The notes beneath the pieces were generated by a model. It saw nothing but the letters and a program-made list of their open reading frames with translations. It did not search any database and was not told where the DNA came from. Positions 16,223-22,630 of a stretch of DNA of 61,155 bases are shown in pieces; position 1 is the stretch's first letter; the number at the start of each line of letters is the position of its first letter. Source of the DNA: GWA2-66-18 sp964537395 (GTDB lineage Bacteria; Elusimicrobiota; Elusimicrobia; UBA1565; UBA9628); NCBI GenBank assembly GCA_964537395.1, contig CAZIBN010000013.1, positions 1-61,155 of the forward strand, given 5' to 3'. A program made the translations under genes and the position numbers.

Positions 16223-17530
16223 ATGCTGTTCCTCGACATCATCGCCAAGAAGCGCGACGGGGGCCGGCACACGCCCGGCGAGCTCGCGTTCGTCGCCCGG
16301 GGTGCTGCGAAAGGCCTCGTGCCTGATTATCAGCTGTCCGCCTGGCTCATGGCCGTGCTGTGCCGCGGGATGGACGAGAAGGAAACCGTGCTGCTCACGC
16401 GCGCGATGGCCGACTCCGGCGAGACCCTCGGCCTGGGCGCGATCAAGCGCCCGAAGGCCGACAAGCACTCCACCGGCGGCGTCGGCGACGGCGTGTCCCT
16501 GGCGCTCGCCCCCCTCGCCGCGGCCTGCGGCCTCGCGGTCCCGATGATGTCGGGGCGCGGCCTTGGCCACACCGGCGGCACGCTCGACAAGCTCGAGTCC
16601 ATCGAGGGCTTCCGGGTCCGCCTCGAGCTTCCTGAGATCCGCGCGCAGGTGCGCGACCTCGGCTTCTGCCTTTTCGGCCAGACGGGCGCTTTGGCGCCCG
16701 CGGACCGCACGCTCTACGCCCTGCGCGACGCGACCGCCACGGTGCCGGCGCGGCCGCTGATCGTGGGCTCCATCCTGTCCAAGAAGGTGGCCGAGGAGCT
16801 CGACGCGCTCGTGCTCGACGTGAAGGTCGGCTCCGGCGCGATCTTCCGCGACAAGAAGAGCGCGCGCGAGCTCGCCCGGGCCTTGGTCAAGACCTCGAAC
16901 GGGCTCGGCATGCCGACCGTCGCCGTGCTCACCGCGATGGAGCAGCCTCTCGGCCGCTTCGTCGGAAACGCGCTCGAGGTGCGCCAGGCCGTCGAGATCC
17001 TCCGCGGCGACGAGACCGCCTCGGATTACCTCGAGTGCCTGCTGGCGCTCGGCGGCTGGATGCTCAAGCTCGCGGGCCTCTCGAAGACGCCCGAGGCGGG
17101 CGCGGCGCTCATGCGCACGAAGATCAAGGACGGCTCAGGCTATCGGCTGTTCCGCGATTGCGTGAAGGCGCAGGGCGGGAACATCGATGTGATCGACGAC
17201 ATCTCCCTCCTGCCGAAGGCGAAGCTGTCCCGCACGGTGCGGGCCGCGAGATCCGGGTTCGTCTCCGCTCTCGACGCGCGCAAGGTCGGCCATGCCGCCG
17301 TCATGCTCGGCGCGGGCCGGGCGTTCAAGGAGCAGGAGCTCGACTACGGAGCCGGCCTCGAGCTGCTCAAGAAGGTCGGCGACCGCGTCGCCAAGGGCGA
17401 GCCCGTCGCGATCCTCCACGCCGCCGACAGAACCCGGCTCGATCTGGGCGAGCGCGAGTACCGCGAAGCGCTCGTCATTTCCGCGAAGGCCGTCCGTCCC
17501 AAACCCGTCGTCCTCGAGATCATCAAGTGA
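16223..17530 (+). CDS. deoA: Thymidine/pyrimidine-nucleoside phosphorylase
   Basis: The 435-residue protein shows the family signature K-H-S-T-G-G-V-G-D and S-G-R-G-L-G-H-T-G-G-T-L-D-K-L-E-S-I, then D-V-K-V-G-S-G-A-F-type residues (D-V-K-V-G-S-G-A-I-F). The C-terminal alpha/beta domain is complete. It splits thymidine or uridine with phosphate. It lies in the same operon as the purine phosphorylase and is followed by uracil phosphoribosyltransferase, which reuses the released uracil. DeoA and Pdp cannot be separated by eye. Confidence 0.92.
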   Translation: MLFLDIIAKKRDGGRHTPGELAFVARGAAKGLVPDYQLSAWLMAVLCRGMDEKETVLLTRAMADSGETLGLGAIKRPKADKHSTGGVGDGVSLALAPLAAACGLAVPMMSGRGLGHTGGTLDKLESIEGFRVRLELPEIRAQVRDLGFCLFGQTGALAPADRTLYALRDATATVPARPLIVGSILSKKVAEELDALVLDVKVGSGAIFRDKKSARELARALVKTSNGLGMPTVAVLTAMEQPLGRFVGNALEVRQAVEILRGDETASDYLECLLALGGWMLKLAGLSKTPEAGAALMRTKIKDGSGYRLFRDCVKAQGGNIDVIDDISLLPKAKLSRTVRAARSGFVSALDARKVGHAAVMLGAGRAFKEQELDYGAGLELLKKVGDRVAKGEPVAILHAADRTRLDLGEREYREALVISAKAVRPKPVVLEIIK

Positions 17531-17532
17531 TG

Positions 17533-17601
17533 GGTGTCAGGCTTATAGTTTCGTCAATTACTTTATTGATGAGAAATTGACGTAACTATAAGCCTGACAC
17601 C
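17533..17601. repeat. 27-bp inverted repeat (one mismatch), GTCAGGC family
   Basis: Arms 17533-17559 and 17575-17601 pair over 27 bases with a single mismatch around a 15-base loop. The ends are GGTGTCAGGCTT and its complement. It lies inside the salvage operon between deoA and upp, ending 3 bases before the Shine-Dalgarno of upp. Confidence 0.88.
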
Positions 17602-17614
17602 ATTAGGAGGCATT

Positions 17615-18238
17615 ATGCCGAAACTGTTCGTCAGCGATCATCCCCTTGTTCAGGACAAGCTCGCGCGCCTGCGCGACAAGGCCACCAAGCCCGAGGACTT
17701 CCGCCGCCTGATGGCCGAGGTGGCCATGCTGATCGGCTGCGAGGTGCTTAAGGGCGTGCGCACGCGCAAGACGACGGTCCGCACTCCGCTGCAGTCCGCG
17801 CATGCCGTCATCCTCGATCAGCCGCTCACCTTCGTCGCGGTCCTGCGCGCCGGGCTTGGCATGACGCCGGGCCTGCTCGAGCTCGCCCCGAAGGCTTCCA
17901 TCGGACACATCGGCCTGTACCGGGATGAGAAGACCCTGGAGCCCGTCCAATACTACGTCCGCCTGCCCAAGAAGATCTCGGAGCACTTCGTCGTGCTGTG
18001 CGATCCGATGCTCGCGACCGGCGGCTCCGCCTCGGAGGCGATCCGCATCCTGCGGGCCGCGGGCGCCAAGAACATCGCCCTGCTGACCCTGCTCTCCTCG
18101 AAGCGCGGCGTGGCCCGCATTCATAAGGACCATCCCGACGTCCCGGTGTACACCGCCGTGGTGGACGCCGTGCTGAACTCGAAGGGCTACATCGTCCCGG
18201 GCCTCGGCGACGCCGGCGACCGCCTCTTCAACACCTAG
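17615..18238 (+). CDS. upp: Uracil phosphoribosyltransferase
   Basis: The 207-residue protein has the UPRT hallmarks: R-A-G-L-G-M, Y-R-D-E-K-T-L-E-P-V-Q-Y-Y, the PRPP-binding D-P-M-L-A-T-G-G-S-A and the C-terminal P-G-L-G-D-A-G-D-R. It makes UMP from uracil and PRPP. A strong Shine-Dalgarno (AGGAGG, 4 bases before the ATG) marks the start. The last bases overlap those of the convergent phosphoesterase gene. Confidence 0.95.
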   Translation: MPKLFVSDHPLVQDKLARLRDKATKPEDFRRLMAEVAMLIGCEVLKGVRTRKTTVRTPLQSAHAVILDQPLTFVAVLRAGLGMTPGLLELAPKASIGHIGLYRDEKTLEPVQYYVRLPKKISEHFVVLCDPMLATGGSASEAIRILRAAGAKNIALLTLLSSKRGVARIHKDHPDVPVYTAVVDAVLNSKGYIVPGLGDAGDRLFNT

Positions 18239-19083
18239 GGCCGCAGAGTCAGTATGACGTACTCGGGCGGGACGCCGAAGCGGACGGGAATGATGCTCGT
18301 TCCCACGCCGGTCGTGACGAACAGCTGCTTCTCCCCCTCCTTTATCAGTCCGCGCGCGTAGCGCTGGCCGAAGTCCGACGGCACGATCGGGCTGCCGATG
18401 AACGGCAGTCGCACCTGGCCGCCGTGGGTGTGGCCGGCCAAGGTCAGCGCGATCCTCTTGGGTATCTCTGGGAAGTAGTCGGGCTCGTGGATCAGGGCGA
18501 TCACCGGCTCCGCGTCCGGAACGCCGGCGAGCGCCGGGCCCGGGTCGGGCTTGCGCTCGATATGATCCGCAAGGCCGAGCACGCGGAACGCCCGCCCCCC
18601 CCGCGTCAGGCGGACGGCCTCGTTCTCGAGGACCACGATGCCTTCGGCGGCGAAGGCCCGGCGCACGCGCGCGCCGTCGAGCCACCAGTCGTGGTTGCCG
18701 AGCACCGCGTACACGCCGAGCGGGGCCTTGAGGTCCTTAAGCAGGGCGGCGAGCGTCTCGGGCGGCATGAAGCGCCCGCCGGCGACGGTCTGTATGACGT
18801 AGTCGCCCAGGAGCACGACCATGTCGGGCTTCGCCGCGTTGACGCGGAGCACCAGCTGCTTGATGCGGGTCTTCCCGACGTACGGCGAGCCCGCATGGAT
18901 GTCTGAGATGAGCGCGATCTTGAGGCCGTCGAGCTCCTGGGGCCAGCCGCGCGGGCGGACCTCGGCGTGGTGCTCGACGAGGAAGAAGCAGGGCTCGATG
19001 AAGAATCCCCATACGGCCAGGCCCAGGAACACGGAGAGCAGGGCTTTCTCCAGCCTGCTGCGGCGGACGAGGCGGGCGATCAT
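18235..19083 (-). CDS. Membrane-anchored calcineurin-like phosphoesterase (YkuE type)
   Basis: The 282-residue protein has one N-terminal membrane helix (about residues 13-33) and a metallophosphoesterase domain with the full motif set: S-D-I-H, G-D-Y, G-N-H-D-W-W, H-E-P-D and G-H-T-H-G-G-Q. YkuE-type enzymes act outside or at the membrane on phosphoesters, often lipid-linked. TAGTCT ends 7 bases before the ATG on the minus strand, suggesting a leaderless mRNA. It follows the CX5C gene cluster on the same strand but is separated from it by a terminator. Confidence 0.87.
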   Translation of the reverse strand: MIARLVRRSRLEKALLSVFLGLAVWGFFIEPCFFLVEHHAEVRPRGWPQELDGLKIALISDIHAGSPYVGKTRIKQLVLRVNAAKPDMVVLLGDYVIQTVAGGRFMPPETLAALLKDLKAPLGVYAVLGNHDWWLDGARVRRAFAAEGIVVLENEAVRLTRGGRAFRVLGLADHIERKPDPGPALAGVPDAEPVIALIHEPDYFPEIPKRIALTLAGHTHGGQVRLPFIGSPIVPSDFGQRYARGLIKEGEKQLFVTTGVGTSIIPVRFGVPPEYVILTLRP

Positions 19084-19107
19084 GGCAGGGAGACTAGCAA
19101 ATGAAAA

Positions 19108-19131
19108 AGCCCCGTCCCTCGGGACGGGGCT
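19108..19131 (-). terminator. Rho-independent terminator of CX5C gene 1
   Basis: The arms AGCCCCGTCCC and GGGACGGGGCT form an 11-bp stem with a 2-base loop. On the minus strand a run of five T follows. It ends the transcript of the gene at 19156-19374. Confidence 0.85.
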
Positions 19132-19155
19132 CTTTCGCGGGCGCGGGGCGTCAGC

Positions 19156-19374
19156 TTAGCCGCACTTGTTCGGCCAGACGCACGTCGTGATCGGGCCGGT
19201 CGCGACGACCGCGGCCGCGGCGCAGCGCTTCGGCCACACGCAGGTCTCGTACTCGGCGATGAGCGGGGCGGCGGCCGTCTTGCAGGTGTTGGGCCACACG
19301 CACGGCCGGAACTGGGCGACGGCCTCGGGGGCCGGGGTCGCCGTCAGGAACGTCGCGAGAATCAAAGTGATCAT
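19156..19374 (-). CDS. Small exported CX5C-repeat protein 1
   Basis: The 72-residue protein starts with a 20-residue leader made of a short hydrophobic stretch (I-T-L-I-L-A-T-F-L) and A-V-A before Q-F. The leader lacks Lys/Arg. Three copies of C-V-W-P-x-x-C follow at residues 25-31, 45-51 and 65-71, spaced exactly 20 residues apart. No family is recognised; secreted disulfide-closed or metal-binding loops are possible. The ATG is preceded by a strong Shine-Dalgarno (AAGGAGG, 7 bases away), unlike the other two copies. TATCCT (19403-19408) and FNR-like sites lie upstream. It has its own terminator. Confidence 0.8.
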   Translation of the reverse strand: MITLILATFLTATPAPEAVAQFRPCVWPNTCKTAAAPLIAEYETCVWPKRCAAAAVVATGPITTCVWPNKCG

Positions 19375-19402
19375 GTTAAGTCCTCCTTAAAATCTTAATC
19401 AC

Positions 19403-19481
19403 AGGATATCGCTTCGCGGCGCTGCGTCCGAGGACGCGGGTCAAGGCCGGAACTTGATCGGCATCACTTGATCTCGCTCAA
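19403..19481 (-). promoter_or_regulatory. Promoter of CX5C gene 1 with tandem FNR-like sites
   Basis: On the minus strand the -10 element is TATCCT (19403-19408), giving a predicted start near 19396. A site whose TTGACC half lies at 19439-19444 is then centred at -41.5. Two further sites read on the plus strand as TTGATCGGCATCAC (19454-19467) and TTGATCTCGCTCAA (19468-19481). They are centred at -64.5 and -78.5. The same three positions recur in the other two copies. Confidence 0.75.
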
Positions 19482-19485
19482 AGAA

Positions 19486-19513
19486 GAGAGCCTCCGAGGG
19501 GTCGGAGGCTCTC
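19486..19513 (-). terminator. Rho-independent terminator of CX5C gene 2
   Basis: A 12-bp perfect stem (19486-19497 with 19502-19513) closes a GGGG loop. A T-rich stretch follows on the minus strand. It lies 4 bases from the FNR-like sites of gene 1. Confidence 0.8.
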
Positions 19514-19537
19514 GTGCGGCGCCGGTTCGAGGTCGGC

Positions 19538-19729
19538 TTACAGAGCGATCAGGCTCAGTGCGGCTTTCTTCTTTCCGCAAGTTTTGGGCCAGACGCAGGT
19601 CGTGAATTGCGCGATGACCGGGGCCTCGGCCGTCTTGCAGGTGTTGGGCCATACGCACGGTCGGAACTGGGCCGTCTGGACCGGCGCGGTGTTCGCGAGC
19701 GAGAGCGTCAGAAGGAGTAGGTTTATCAT
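19538..19729 (-). CDS. Small exported CX5C-repeat protein 2
   Basis: The 63-residue protein starts at the ATG at 19729, because TACACT (19736-19741) lies exactly 6 bases upstream. A frame open to 19777 would include the promoter. It has the same 20-residue leader type (I-N-L-L-L-L-T-L-S-L, cleavage after Q-T-A) and two C-V-W-P-x-x-C units at residues 25-31 and 45-51. A basic G-K-K-K tail follows with a short hydrophobic end. The last coding bases and the region after them (23 identical bases, 19517-19539 and 19864-19886) match copy 3, so the copies arose by tandem duplication. Confidence 0.8.
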   Translation of the reverse strand: MINLLLLTLSLANTAPVQTAQFRPCVWPNTCKTAEAPVIAQFTTCVWPKTCGKKKAALSLIAL

Positions 19730-19735
19730 GGACCC

Positions 19736-19814
19736 AGTGTAGCGCGCCCGCGAAAATCCGCATAGGAGAACGGTCAATGCGCCCGTTTGATGCCCGTCAT
19801 TAATGGTCCCGCAA
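19736..19814 (-). promoter_or_regulatory. Promoter of CX5C gene 2 with FNR-like sites
   Basis: On the minus strand TACACT (19736-19741) lies 6 bases before the ATG, so transcription should begin at the start codon. The TTGACC half-site (19772-19777) gives a site centred at -41.5. TTGATGCCCGTCAT (19787-19800, plus strand) is centred at -64.5. A degenerate site follows at 19801-19814. The TTGACC is 30 bases from the -10 hexamer, as in copies 1 and 3, and is too far to be a -35 box. Confidence 0.75.
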
Positions 19815-19834
19815 CCGGGCGAACATAAAAAGAA

Positions 19835-19860
19835 GAAGACCCCGAGGGGTCGGGGTCTTC
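19835..19860 (-). terminator. Rho-independent terminator of CX5C gene 3
   Basis: An 11-bp perfect stem (GAAGACCCCGA with TCGGGGTCTTC) closes a GGGG loop. The sequence TTCTTTTTATG follows on the minus strand. Confidence 0.85.
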
Positions 19861-19893
19861 GTACGGCGCCGGTTCGAGGTCGGCTTTAAAGCT

Positions 19894-20151
19894 TTAGGAG
19901 TTCTTGTCGCACTTGCGCGGGAACACGCAGGTGGTGAACTGGGCGACTTCGATGACCGGGGCGATCTCGAGGATCGGCGCGGCGGCATCGGTCTTGCAGA
20001 CGTTGGGCCACACGCAGGGCCGGAACTGGGCGACGGCCTCGGGGGCCGAGACGGTCTTGCAGACATTGGGCCACACGCACGGGCGGAACTGAGCCGTCTG
20101 AGTCGCGGGGGTCGGAAGGAGCGAGAGCGAGAGAAGGATGAAGTTGATCAT
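19894..20151 (-). CDS. Small exported CX5C-repeat protein 3
   Basis: The 85-residue protein has the same type of leader (I-N-F-I-L-L-S-L-S-L-L, cleavage after Q-T-A at residue 20) and three CX5C units: C-V-W-P-N-V-C at 25-31 and 46-52, and C-V-F-P-R-K-C at 75-81. The first two units are near-identical 21-residue repeats (A-Q-F-R-P-C-V-W-P-N-V-C-K-T). TATACT (20158-20163) is exactly 6 bases before the ATG, so the mRNA is probably leaderless. It is the copy closest to the FNR-type regulator gene, on the same strand. The function is unknown. Confidence 0.8.
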   Translation of the reverse strand: MINFILLSLSLLPTPATQTAQFRPCVWPNVCKTVSAPEAVAQFRPCVWPNVCKTDAAAPILEIAPVIEVAQFTTCVFPRKCDKNS

Positions 20152-20157
20152 GTAGAC

Positions 20158-20236
20158 AGTATACGCTCATCCTTGTAATCTGCCGATGAGAGTGGTCAAC
20201 CTGCGGACTTGATGCCCATCAATTGATCTAGGTCAA
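20158..20236 (-). promoter_or_regulatory. Promoter of CX5C gene 3 with two perfect FNR-like sites
   Basis: On the minus strand TATACT (20158-20163) lies 6 bases before the ATG. On the plus strand TTGATGCCCATCAA (20209-20222) and TTGATCTAGGTCAA (20223-20236) abut each other. The first is a perfect TTGAT-N4-ATCAA FNR consensus. They are centred at -64.5 and -78.5. A weaker site (TTGACCACTCTCAT on the minus strand, 20186-20199) is centred at -41.5, the class II activator position of FNR and CRP. Confidence 0.8.
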
Positions 20237-20275
20237 AGGTCCTAGAGGCATTGGGTCGAGGACCTAACGAACCGC

Positions 20276-20317
20276 GGGCCGATAGGCCCGGGGGATCCGC
20301 GTCTACGACGCGGATCC
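20276..20317 (-). terminator. Double hairpin at the end of the FNR-type gene
   Basis: An 11-bp perfect stem (GGATCCGCGTC with GACGCGGATCC, 20293-20317) holds the stop codon of the regulator gene in and beside its loop. Directly after it on the minus strand GGGCC-GATA-GGCCC forms a second hairpin. There is no T-run, so this may be a weak terminator or a 3'-end stabiliser, and read-through into the CX5C genes is possible. Confidence 0.5.
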
Positions 20318-21010
20318 TGCGAGGGCGCGCAGGCGCTCTTCGCTGAGGATCAGGAGATCCTTTTCCTTCTTGCGCAGAACGTCGCGCTCCTCGAAGTCCT
20401 TGAGCAAGCGCACCGTGGTCTCGATCGTGAGCCCCGCCATCTCGGCGAGGTCGCGGCGCTTGATGCCGGCGACGATGGGGTAGGGCTTCTTGACGACCAT
20501 CATGCGGATCAAGGTGTCGGCCAGGCGGCCGCGCGCAGGCTTGAAGGCGATGTCGCGGGCCTTGTTCTCGCCGCGGCGCACGTCCTTGGCGAGCGCCGAC
20601 ATCAGCGCGTGCGCGGCGGGCGGGTACTTCGACAGGAAATTGTTGAAGGTGGTCTTATCGATCATCGAGACGACGCTGGGCTCCAGCGCTTCTCCGGTGG
20701 CGGTGTACTGGCCCTCGTCGGCGAGCAAAGTGATATGGCCCAGGAGGTCGCCGGGAGATTCGACGCGCGTAGTGAGCTGCTGGCCGGTGCGGCTTGATTT
20801 GTAGACCTTCACCTTGCCGGTGCAGACGACATAGACGCCCTGGGGCATGGCGCCTTCGTGGAAGATCACTTCGCCGCGCTTGAAGGGATTGGCGAGGCGG
20901 ATCTCGCGCCAGGCCTTTTTCGACTCCTTCGTTCCGAGGAGATCGTAGAAGCAGGTCTTCTTATGGGGACACCAGTCGCAATTGGGCGCGTCGCGCTTCG
21001 AATAAGGCAC
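20303..21010 (-). CDS. CRP/FNR-family regulator with an FNR-type cysteine cluster
   Basis: The 235-residue protein has an N-terminal C11-X2-C14-X5-C20 cluster, the same spacing as the iron-sulfur ligands of E. coli FNR. A cNMP-type beta-roll follows (about 40-130), then a long helix and a winged helix-turn-helix near 185-205. The recognition helix reads L-T-I-E-T-T-V-R-L-L and keeps the Glu and Arg (E197, R201) that contact TTGAT in FNR. Ser (FNR 212) is replaced by Val. The residue matching the fourth FNR ligand C122 is Ser115; another Cys, C63, is present. The start is GTG, 5 bases after TATAAT (21016-21021). It is probably the regulator of the neighbouring CX5C genes. Confidence 0.85.
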   Translation of the reverse strand: MPYSKRDAPNCDWCPHKKTCFYDLLGTKESKKAWREIRLANPFKRGEVIFHEGAMPQGVYVVCTGKVKVYKSSRTGQQLTTRVESPGDLLGHITLLADEGQYTATGEALEPSVVSMIDKTTFNNFLSKYPPAAHALMSALAKDVRRGENKARDIAFKPARGRLADTLIRMMVVKKPYPIVAGIKRRDLAEMAGLTIETTVRLLKDFEERDVLRKKEKDLLILSEERLRALAGSAS

Positions 21011-21048
21011 GAGTCATTATAGCAACTTAAGAGCGAGAGGCGGAAATC

Positions 21049-21076
21049 AAAGGCCCTCCTTTAAAGGAGGGCCTTT
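21049..21076. terminator. Bidirectional terminator, 28-bp perfect palindrome
   Basis: AAAGGCCCTCCTTT is followed directly by its own reverse complement. It lies between the end of the TPR gene and the promoter of the FNR-type gene, and insulates the latter. T-rich ends are present on both strands. Confidence 0.75.
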
Positions 21077-21090
21077 GGGGTACTTAAAGG

Positions 21091-22332
21091 TCAGCGCAGG
21101 GCGACGCGGTCGGAGTACTGGGCGACGGTGGAGCGGAAGGCCGGGAGATCGCGCACCGCTTCGAGCTCGGTGTCGGTCTTGGCCTGCATCACGAAGCGGC
21201 GCAGGTCGCTGGGGCCGGCGCAGGACTTGAAGGACTCGCCCAGCGCCTTCAGCGCGACGGCGGTCTTGCCGGACATCGCGTAGGCCAGGGCGATCTGGTA
21301 GTGCGCCGACGGGTTCATCGGGTTCTGCTGCAGGGCCTTCTGAAGGGAGCGGATGGCGACCTCGGACTGGCCGAGCTTGTTGTAGGCCATCCCGATCTTC
21401 TCGTACACCTGGGCGGTCTGCGGCGCGCCGAGGGTCATGCGCTCCTGGTCGAGCGACAGGGCCTCGTTGTAGGCGGAGACGGCCGAGATGTAGCGGCGGA
21501 ACTTGAACTCGATGTTGCCCTGGGAGATCTTCTCGAGCACCTCGGCGTCCTGGGCCGGGGCGACGGGCTTCGGGGCGGTGTCGCGGACGGCGTCGCGCAT
21601 CTCCTCGCCGCGGATGCCGAGGTCGGCGACCATCGTGCCGTCCTCGTCAGAGCCGATGCCGAGGGCCTTGCGGGAGGAGACGTTGGCGATCAGCGGCGCG
21701 AAAGCGGGGTCGCGGCGCACGGCGTCACGCAAGGTCTTGCCCTGGCCGCTCTTCATGGCCTTGGCCATGGCGATGTCGATGTTCGCGACGGCCTTGGCGG
21801 TGTCTCCCATCTTGAGGCGCAGGCGGGCGGCGTTCATCGGAATCAGGGCCTTGGTCGGGGCGGCGCGAAAGGCCATCTTGTAGGCGTCCAGCGCCTTGTC
21901 GTAGGACTGCACGGCCTCGTAGCACAGGGCCATCGAGAAGTACAGGCGGGAGGCGTCGGGCAGCTCCTTCAGCGACGAATCGAGGCTCAGGGCCATCGCG
22001 TAGGCGTCGATCGCGGACTGGGCGTCGTCGCGGTCGGCGGCCTCGGTCGAGCCGAGCTTGAAGCCGCGCTGGTAGTGCGCCCAGCCCAGCAGGAAGTAGG
22101 TGGAAACGGTGCCTTCCTTGCGCACGGCCTTGTTGAAGGTCGAGATCGCGGCGGAGGTTTCTCCGTTCTCGAGGTTCGCCAGGCCGGCGGACATCAGGCG
22201 CTGGGACTCGGGATTAGCCTTTGATTTCAAGGCTTTTTTGTTCTTGGAGGCGTTCGCCGGAGGGGTGCACAGAAGAGCGGCCAACGCGATGGTGAGGACG
22301 GTCCAGCTCGTCTTCGTCAGGTTTCTCTTCAT
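21091..22332 (-). CDS. Exported TPR-repeat protein
   Basis: The 413-residue protein has a signal peptide (K-R-N-L-T-K-T-S-W-T-V-L-T-I-A-L-A-A-L-L, cleavage near A-N-A-S). TPR units follow in the first half (A-I-S-T-F-N-K-A-V, Y-D-K-A-L-D-A-Y-K-M-A-F) and again near residues 280-370 (A-V-S-A-Y-N-E-A-L, A-I-R-S-L-Q-K-A-L). It is probably a periplasmic scaffold; no partner is evident. TATACT (22339-22344, minus strand) is exactly 6 bases before the ATG at 22332, which rules against the longer frame open to 22365. Confidence 0.8.
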   Translation of the reverse strand: MKRNLTKTSWTVLTIALAALLCTPPANASKNKKALKSKANPESQRLMSAGLANLENGETSAAISTFNKAVRKEGTVSTYFLLGWAHYQRGFKLGSTEAADRDDAQSAIDAYAMALSLDSSLKELPDASRLYFSMALCYEAVQSYDKALDAYKMAFRAAPTKALIPMNAARLRLKMGDTAKAVANIDIAMAKAMKSGQGKTLRDAVRRDPAFAPLIANVSSRKALGIGSDEDGTMVADLGIRGEEMRDAVRDTAPKPVAPAQDAEVLEKISQGNIEFKFRRYISAVSAYNEALSLDQERMTLGAPQTAQVYEKIGMAYNKLGQSEVAIRSLQKALQQNPMNPSAHYQIALAYAMSGKTAVALKALGESFKSCAGPSDLRRFVMQAKTDTELEAVRDLPAFRSTVAQYSDRVALR

Positions 22333-22430
22333 GTCTAAAGTATAGCGGTCTCCACATAGGCTCACATGGGGCGTGGGGCCTGGGCCTCTCTGGGCCCAAG
22401 GGCCTAGGCCGGATTCGGATGAAAAAGTGG

Positions 22431-22436
22431 TATAAT
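22431..22436 (+). promoter_or_regulatory. -10 element of the tRNA-His gene
   Basis: A perfect TATAAT lies 10 bases before the first base of the tRNA. No clear -35 hexamer is visible at the expected distance. Confidence 0.65.
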
Positions 22437-22446
22437 CACATCCAGT

Positions 22447-22524
22447 GGTGGTCGTAGCTCAGCTGGTTAGAGCGCAGCGCTGTGAACGCTGAGGCCGGGG
22501 GTTCAAGTCCCCTCGATCACCCCA
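22447..22524 (+). tRNA. tRNA-His (GTG anticodon), CCA encoded
   Basis: The cloverleaf is complete. The acceptor stem GTGGTCG pairs with CGATCAC, the D-arm starts TAGCTCAG, and the anticodon loop is CTGTGAA with anticodon GTG. The T-loop is GTTCAAGTC. An extra G at -1 faces C73, the special identity pair of tRNA-His, and CCA is encoded at 22522-22524. A terminator follows. Confidence 0.96.
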
Positions 22525-22535
22525 ACTCTCGTTTC

Positions 22536-22577
22536 GCGACTGCATCAGCGTTTTTCCGCTGATGCGGTCGCGTTTTT
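22536..22577 (+). terminator. Terminator after tRNA-His
   Basis: The arms GCGACTGCATCAGCG and CGCTGATGCGGTCGC pair with one mismatch, and GTTTTTAT follows. Confidence 0.88.
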
Positions 22578-22630
22578 ATCTCGAGTGCAGCTCGTCGCCC
22601 CCCGTTTCCTGCGCGCGGTATCCAGAGCGG

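Noticed and set aside
19100..19900. Repeated hairpins and shared tails at the CX5C locus as a CRISPR array
   Set aside because: The units are hundreds of bases apart, carry reading frames and T-runs, and there are no evenly spaced repeats or cas genes. They are terminators duplicated with the genes.
19100..20160. CX5C genes as RiPP (modified peptide) precursors or bacteriocins
   Set aside because: No radical SAM, YcaO, lanthipeptide, protease-transporter or immunity gene lies nearby. The leader looks like a secretion signal. The idea is not needed to explain what is seen.
19772..20199. TTGACC as a -35 box in the CX5C promoters
   Set aside because: It is 30 bases from the -10 hexamer in all three copies instead of about 17. 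The fixed position fits an activator half-site centred at -41.5 better.
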